From assembly GCA_000969725.1 (NCBI GenBank), contig JXSR01S062135.1: a DNA stretch of 24,088 nt. One strand, written 5' to 3'. Positions 19,330-24,088 of this stretch are shown here, one piece after another; position 1 is the first letter of the stretch; every line of letters begins with the position of its first letter. A program made the translations under genes and the position numbers. Origin of the DNA: Ophiothrix spiculata. Taxonomy: Eukaryota > Echinodermata > Ophiuroidea > Amphilepidida > Ophiotrichidae. Under the pieces are notes generated by a model. That model was not told where the DNA came from. It saw only the letters and a program-made list of their open reading frames with translations, and searched no databases.

Positions 19330-19434
19330 CTTTAACTATTGCAGTTGGAAATAGTATATTCCCTCCTGCAACAAAACTTTGGAACAACCTTCCATATCAC
19401 TTTCATACAGCTTTGGCAACTCAAAATTTTTTTG
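19330..19434 (+). pseudogene. Second LINE scrap: reverse transcriptase C-terminal tail
   Basis: The plus strand reads LTIAVGNSIFPPATKLWNNL, PYHFHTALATQNFFV-stop. The A..LWNNLP......A....F motif is the same conserved LINE ORF2 tail as at 13906-14160 but from a different element and on the opposite strand. There is no polymerase core around it. Confidence is moderate because only about 35 residues remain. Confidence 0.6.
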
Positions 19435-20004
19435 TTTGACATGTAATTTGTTTTCATTTTGTTAAATAATTTGCTACTTGGACTTTTAAGGGTATATAAA
19501 ATTTCATTACTTTGTGTTATGTGAACATATTGAGAAAAATAACAACTTTACATTTTATAAATTTGAGATCTTTATTGCCCACAAAATACATTGTTATAGC
19601 ATCTACGTTTGAAAAAAGTCTCTATTATGGCTTAAAAATAGCAGTTCAAATTTACAGGCAATTTGCAAAGAGTGTGAATAAAAACAGACTTCACTGTCTG
19701 GTTTCAACAGATCTAATTAAAGGGAGTTCCTGGATCATTAATTTATCAATTATAACCGTGTTAGATGGACCTTAAGTATTTCAAAGTGTTCTTCTTATAA
19801 TTTTGATTGTGTGATTTATTGTCACGCATACAGGATACGCAAGAAATTGGCCTCATTTCTGGATCATTAAATCAAAATAACCTGGAAGCATCAAAAGTAG
19901 CCACTTTGATGCATTCAGGAAGATATAAAACAACTGACCAGGCCTTGATCGCTCTCACACTTTTAAAAAGTATGGCCTTTTCAAATGAACTTCTGCTTTT
20001 TCAA

Positions 20005-20333
20005 CAGTGGCGGCACCAGCATCTCATTTCTGGGGGTACAAACAGGGGGGAAAAACAAATTTCTGGGGGGCAAAAAATTTAACACACAATTTTTTTTTTG
20101 ACAAATTTGTTTATTTTGGCTAAAAAACACATATTTTTGGCTAAAATAATGCGGATATTTAATAGTGAAATACGCGTCAAGGGCGCAAAATTAAAACGTT
20201 TTATGTCAAAATGATCAATAAAAAGGGGTAAAATTGATAAAATTTGCACCTAAAAGCTTCTGAATTTTTTTCTGGAGGGGCAAACTGCGGGGGGAGCAAA
20301 TGCCCCCCTTGCCCCCACCTGGTGCCGCCACTG
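20005..20333. mobile_element. hAT-like MITE, 329 bp, ends CAGTGGCGGCACCAG
   Basis: CAGTGGCGGCACCAG at the left edge pairs with CTGGTGCCGCCACTG at the right edge. The 8 bp flanks TTTTTCAA and CTTTTCAA match at seven of eight positions, fitting a hAT target duplication. Inner ends are G-rich on the left (GGGGGGAAAAAC) and C-rich on the right (GCCCCCCTTGCCCCC). CAGTGGCG-type ends are well known among hAT elements. There is no coding capacity. Confidence 0.85.
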
Positions 20334-20634
20334 CTTTTCAACTTCATCTTATATCACTGAATCTCAAAAGCACTCCAAAAAAGTCAAGTCTAAATCTGTT
20401 GACGGTGTGGATAAAATCGTTAGACTACAGACTCAAATGGCATGCCATAATTGCAAGGACTATGGTTCAGTGTTAGAGAGATCTAGAGTTTGGATTGGGA
20501 TCTGGTTAGAATCACTATTTATGACTAAATTAATTGACTTTAATCCATCAACAAATACATAATCAGTATACAGATATATTATAATGCAGTAAAAACTACG
20601 GTGCAAACTTTAAAATGCTATGCTTATTTTACAG

Positions 20635-20817
20635 TAAGATAATTTATCCACTAGTTTCAGTAACCATTCTTCTTAAAGGTGCACCCTCAATCCAGTTTGT
20701 TACACTTTAATCTACATCCAAAGATTGTAAGATAATTTATCCACTAGTTTCAGTAACCATTCTTCTTTAAGGTACACCCTCAATCCAGTTTGTTACACTT
20801 TAATCTACATCCAAACC
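20635..20817. repeat. Tandem duplication, unit 93 bp
   Basis: TAAGATAATTTATCCACTAG starts both units (20635 and 20728), and each ends in CACTTTAATCTACATCCAAA. Only about two differences are seen (CTTAAAGGTGC against CTTTAAGGTAC), so the event is recent. Confidence 0.88.
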
Positions 20818-20906
20818 CCTCTATATGCAAACTATATGCTAGCCACATTACTGCACTGTTCAACAATTCTGGTAAAAGGGGGTTACTTACATTGACAAGG
20901 TATACG

Positions 20907-21147
20907 TATATGTGCCTGCCTTTTGGGGTAGGGTTTTCACAGATTTGGTATAGTAATCGGGTGGTTTTCGTCTCAGATGAAAGCACCCAATTTTCATAAA
21001 TTGGGTGCTTTTGGGAAAATTTGCAAAAGCACCCAATTTGAGTAAAATTGGGTGCTTTTCCATCAAAATTGGTATATAGATGGGTGGGTTTTTGAACCAA
21101 AATAGGTAAAGAGATGGTCAGTTTTTCAAAGTCCGGCAGGCACATAC
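20907..21147. mobile_element. Palindrome-rich repeat with TATGTGCCTGCC ends
   Basis: TATGTGCCTGCC at the left is inverted near 21136-21147 (GGCAGGCACATA). Two adjacent hairpins inside use the same stem, AAAGCACCCAATTT / AAATTGGGTGCTTT (about 20985-21063). A 144-codon minus-strand frame (20780-21214) runs over it, but its composition follows the repeat motifs (KHPIYENWV, GKAPNFTQIG) and it extends through the poly-C tract at 21172-21184, so it is not called a gene. Confidence 0.55.
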
Positions 21148-21602
21148 CCGTTAAAAAAAGAAATTTGAAGACCCCCCCCCCCCCATCGGAACATTTCCCT
21201 GCCTTGGTGGACAAGATATGCCAAAGAAATGATGAGGACTCATGGTTTCAACATCTTCTGAAGCTGTCCATCTATATGTGCTCTTATATCTATGACTACA
21301 CCTTTCTACCACATATTCTTGATAACATAAATATAGAAACGCTTTCATCATAGATTCAAATCTACGGATGCTGAGTATGGTTAATGTACTTTGATTACAT
21401 ATGTATCTGAGTGTGTTAGCATGATAGAGTCTGGTTATATGTTGTGTAGTGGATTTATGTCTCCAAAATCCGTCAACATAATCAAACAACATGAAAACAA
21501 CAACAGCTTGAAATTGCCCAAAACAAAAATAAATCTGATGACAACAGGCTGTACCATGCATGTTGAGATTACAGTGTGAATCAAAGTCACAAGTTCTGAC
21601 AC

Positions 21603-22141
21603 TTAAAGGGACTAGCCTAGATTTCACTTAGAATGAAAAACTTTAAATGAAAAATGCTTTAAATAAAGCTAAAAAGTGTAGTAAATCCAAAAAAGTACAA
21701 AAAATTACACAGAAACGGCTCAAATTGAGAGAGAATTAATTTACAATATACCATTCTGTGACGGTGGTGTGACTATCCTGTGTTGTCTAAACCCTAATTT
21801 TGTACCTCAGATGGATTTAACAGATAAAAGATCAAACAAAGCTCCTGCCGTTAATTTAATACATATTAAGAGTGAAACAATTTCATGAAAAATAATGTGT
21901 TTACCCATCACATGAGTAGAAACAAGATCTTTTTAAAATTTGAAAATAGAAACACTGTTCACCGGCGAAAAAAATTAATGTTGGTAAAGAATTGCAATTT
22001 TCTCCCGATATTCCTCAAAATCATGGAAAACTACTGGTAGGTTATATTACTATTATATTACTATAAACATGTTCTATTGATTCATGTAAAAAAATATGTA
22101 GGTAAAAAATTAGTGGGAAGAATCTAGGCCAGTCCCTTTAA
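21603..22141. mobile_element. MITE, 539 bp, ends TTAAAGGGACT(A/G)GCCTAGATT
   Basis: The left end TTAAAGGGACTAGCCTAGAT and the right end reversed, TTAAAGGGACTGGCCTAGAT, differ at one base in 20. TTAA stands at both edges. The interior is AT-rich without a credible ORF. It sits immediately beside the hAT-like element starting at 22174. Confidence 0.85.
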
Positions 22142-22173
22142 ATAAGTACATACAATTATAGTTCAATTGCTCC

Positions 22174-22500
22174 TAGGTCTGTAGTCAAGATTTTTTAGGG
22201 CATGCTGAATTTTCCAAAAGTATACCTTTTTGAGCTAAAACTTTCTTTTTGGCTGACCCTTAACCAATTTCAGTTGTGAGAAAGTGACAAGCAGAGAAAA
22301 AATGTTTCAAAACTTTAATTACATCTTATGTAATATTTTACTCCAAAAATGAAAATTACGATGCTGTTTTGTGCTTTGGGTCCTTTTTATAGACTGTTTG
22401 ATACTTCAAAGTTTGGGGGCCTTTTTGGTTAATTGTCAAATTTGGGGATGCGATGCCCCCATTGCACTCGGGCCGCACCCTACCCCTGGATATGGGCCTG
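22174..22500. mobile_element. hAT-like MITE, ~327 bp, ends related to CAGGCCCGTAGCCAGG
   Basis: The right end ...CCTGGATATGGGCCTG reversed is CAGGCCCATATCCAGG. The left end TAGGTCTGTAGTCAAG is a decayed version. Flanks ATTGCTCC and ATTGCACC match at seven of eight positions, a probable 8 bp target duplication. The sequence inside the right end (GGGGCATCGCATCCCCAAAT when reversed) matches the element that begins at 23923. Confidence 0.8.
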
Positions 22501-23050
22501 ATTGCACCAGCATTTACATAGTGCCCTTCCATTTAAACATTTTGCTACCATCAGGAAAGCATCACATCACAGGTTAATGGCCTAGAATGGAATTATTTGT
22601 ACATAATTATAAATTAGATATGTTTCAAAAATAAAAGGAAAAAAAAACAATGTTCATTTTGAATCGTATACATTTGATAATCCAATCATAAACCTTTGTT
22701 CCTGAAAATTCTTGTACTGAAAAAAAATAATAATGATAGGAAACATATTTCTGTCAATGTTGTTGACTTTGACAGAATGTTGTTGCTTGTGAAAGAAACT
22801 TAAACCCCACCATGCCTAGTTCTGCATTTACTGTAATATTGCTCCTTATGTAATATATAATGTAATAACTGTGGGTACTTCCTGTTGACCAGGCCTTAAT
22901 TTTATTATGAAGTCTACATCAGATTTCTCGCTAAAAGAAAACAAAACATCTTTGCCAAGTGGTATCAAAAATACATGGATCTAGGCTAATCTCATGGATG
23001 TTACAGCTAATTCTACAAATTCAACATAATCCGAACTTTGTTGTGAATAT

Positions 23051-23266
23051 GTTCCAGGGACCATATTCATGTACTTCAAGTACTTTAACTAAAACACTTT
23101 AAAAAATACACATTTTCTTAAGTGGTTGTGTTATAGACCCATCATGTATACTCTGTAGGCAGCGCCCCAAGAAGGCGTATTTGTTCCAGGGACCATATTC
23201 ATGTACTTCAAGTACTTTAACTAAAACACTTTAAAAAATACACATTTTCTTAAGTGGTTGTGTTAT
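23051..23266. repeat. Direct duplication of 84 bp, 132 bp apart
   Basis: GTTCCAGGGACCATATTCAT ... GTGGTTGTGTTAT is present at 23051-23134 and again at 23183-23266 with no difference seen by eye. The 48 bp spacer (ending CCCCAAGAAGGCGTATTT) is unique. Confidence 0.88.
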
Positions 23267-23922
23267 TAGAAATATTTAGAAGTCATATTTTATGATTTAA
23301 ACATTATAGCAGATAAGTGAAGAGTATCTAACAGCATTTTGAGAAAATATTGAACTAAAGATAGCTAACATTGTTTTTCTAGAACATACTTCATGTTGTC
23401 ATGCTGAGTCGGATTCCCACAAAATGAAAAGGGTAGAAAATCATTTGGACACTTTGAACAACTTTTGGTGCAGACATAACATTCAAAGAAACGGGCTTCA
23501 AGCTTCATTTGGTGACTGAAATCTCTGTACTCAGCTAGATCTCACCCATTCTAATCAACCATTATGACAAGATAACTCCTCTGAAAAGCTATTAATTGGT
23601 CTGAGAGTATAGCGATTTTCTAATCTTGATTAAATCTGTGTTGAAACAAGAAACACAGTGAACCTAAAATGTAGTTACTGTCTTTTAACAGAAACCCTTA
23701 GAAATAACATGTGGAGTTAGAAAGATATATCGTTTATGGCATTAAATAAACCCGTATTTAAATATTTTGTATAGCCTAATAAAATGTTCTTGGTGAAATA
23801 GGATAGAGTGAATACACTAGTTAACTGGTCACAACAAATAGGCTTACACAGACTTTTGGACTAACATCTTTCCAAATAACAATATTATCACTTAAGGGTT
23901 TCCATGTCATTTGCCCGGGGTC

Positions 23923-24088
23923 CAAGCCCGTAGCCAGGGGATGCGGTGGGGGCGTCGCACCCCCCCAAATTTGACAATGTACAAAAAAGGTCCACAAAAA
24001 TTCCCTAATTGACCACCAAAAGAACGCCTAAAAGCGCAAAAACAAGTAAATGTAAGTCTTTTTTTAATAAAGTACTACACATAAGGCC
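23923..24088. mobile_element. Second copy of the CAGGCCCGTAGCC hAT-like family, cut by the window end
   Basis: CAAGCCCGTAGCCAGGGG opens the element, followed by GGGGGCGTCGCACCCCCCCA and AATTTGACAATGTACAAAAA, which parallel the reversed right half of the 22174-22500 element. Orientation is opposite to that copy, so these are two insertions, not two ends of one. The far end is not in the window. Confidence 0.7.

Larger units (their letters stand above)
18361..24088 (-). other. Intron upstream of the spacer exon (continues past the window)
   Basis: No Cys-rich or other ADAMTS exon was recognised in this 5.7 kb. It holds at least five inverted-repeat transposons (18463-19229, 20005-20333, 20907-21147, 21603-22141, 22174-22500), the start of another at 23923, a LINE scrap at 19330-19434 and two direct duplications. 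A C13 tract is at 21172-21184. The minus-strand frames of 144 and 158 codons (20780-21214, 21151-21627) overlap repeats and lack domain features. Confidence 0.65.

Noticed and set aside
20780..21627. Minus-strand frames of 144 and 158 codons
   Set aside because: They overlap each other, cross a poly-C tract and a palindromic repeat, and show no domain, signal peptide or splice context.
22371..22577. Plus-strand 68-codon frame with a hydrophobic start
   Set aside because: It spans the right end and flank of the hAT-like element at 22174-22500, so it is repeat-derived.

Overview
This is eukaryotic, AT-rich, intron-dominated DNA. One recognisable gene crosses it on the minus strand: the C-terminal half of a secreted ADAMTS metalloprotease-like protein of the ADAMTS16/ADAMTS18 type. 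Seven exons chain with compatible splice phases (about 430 codons) and encode most of the spacer domain followed by thrombospondin type 1 repeats (TSRs) 2-6, each with six cysteines. The propeptide, catalytic, disintegrin and Cys-rich exons must lie beyond base 24088. The C-terminal PLAC domain was not found and may lie before base 1 or be absent. Gene structure, intron size and the dense foldback/hAT-like repeats suggest a marine invertebrate, perhaps a deuterostome such as an echinoderm or hemichordate. That placement is an inference.

Layout in + coordinates (the gene reads right to left): 18361-24088 upstream intron with several non-autonomous transposons and a non-LTR retrotransposon scrap; 18116-18360 spacer exon; 13483-18115 intron with a second retrotransposon scrap and a hAT-like element; 13323-13482 spacer/TSR2 exon; 11232-13322 an intron made almost wholly of tandem copies of part of that exon; 11105-11231 TSR2; 10358-10565 TSR3; 9331-9519 TSR4; 8598-8807 TSR5; 5990-8597 intron with two foldback transposons and two SINE copies; 5836-5989 TSR6; 1-5835 intron or 3' flank with foldback elements and tandem duplications.

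The most striking structure is the 11265-13417 array. About fifteen degraded to near-identical copies of the last ~95 bp of the spacer/TSR2 exon, each with its 5' splice site and a G-rich intron piece, lie between that exon and the next. Copies beside the real exon are nearly identical to it and mostly keep GTAAGT donors. Copies toward the next exon are diverged, deleted or interrupted by a transposon. None shows a pyrimidine tract for an acceptor. The result is a row of decoy donors and G-quadruplex-prone RNA inside a working gene. Four other short direct duplications in the window suggest that local tandem duplication is common in this genome.
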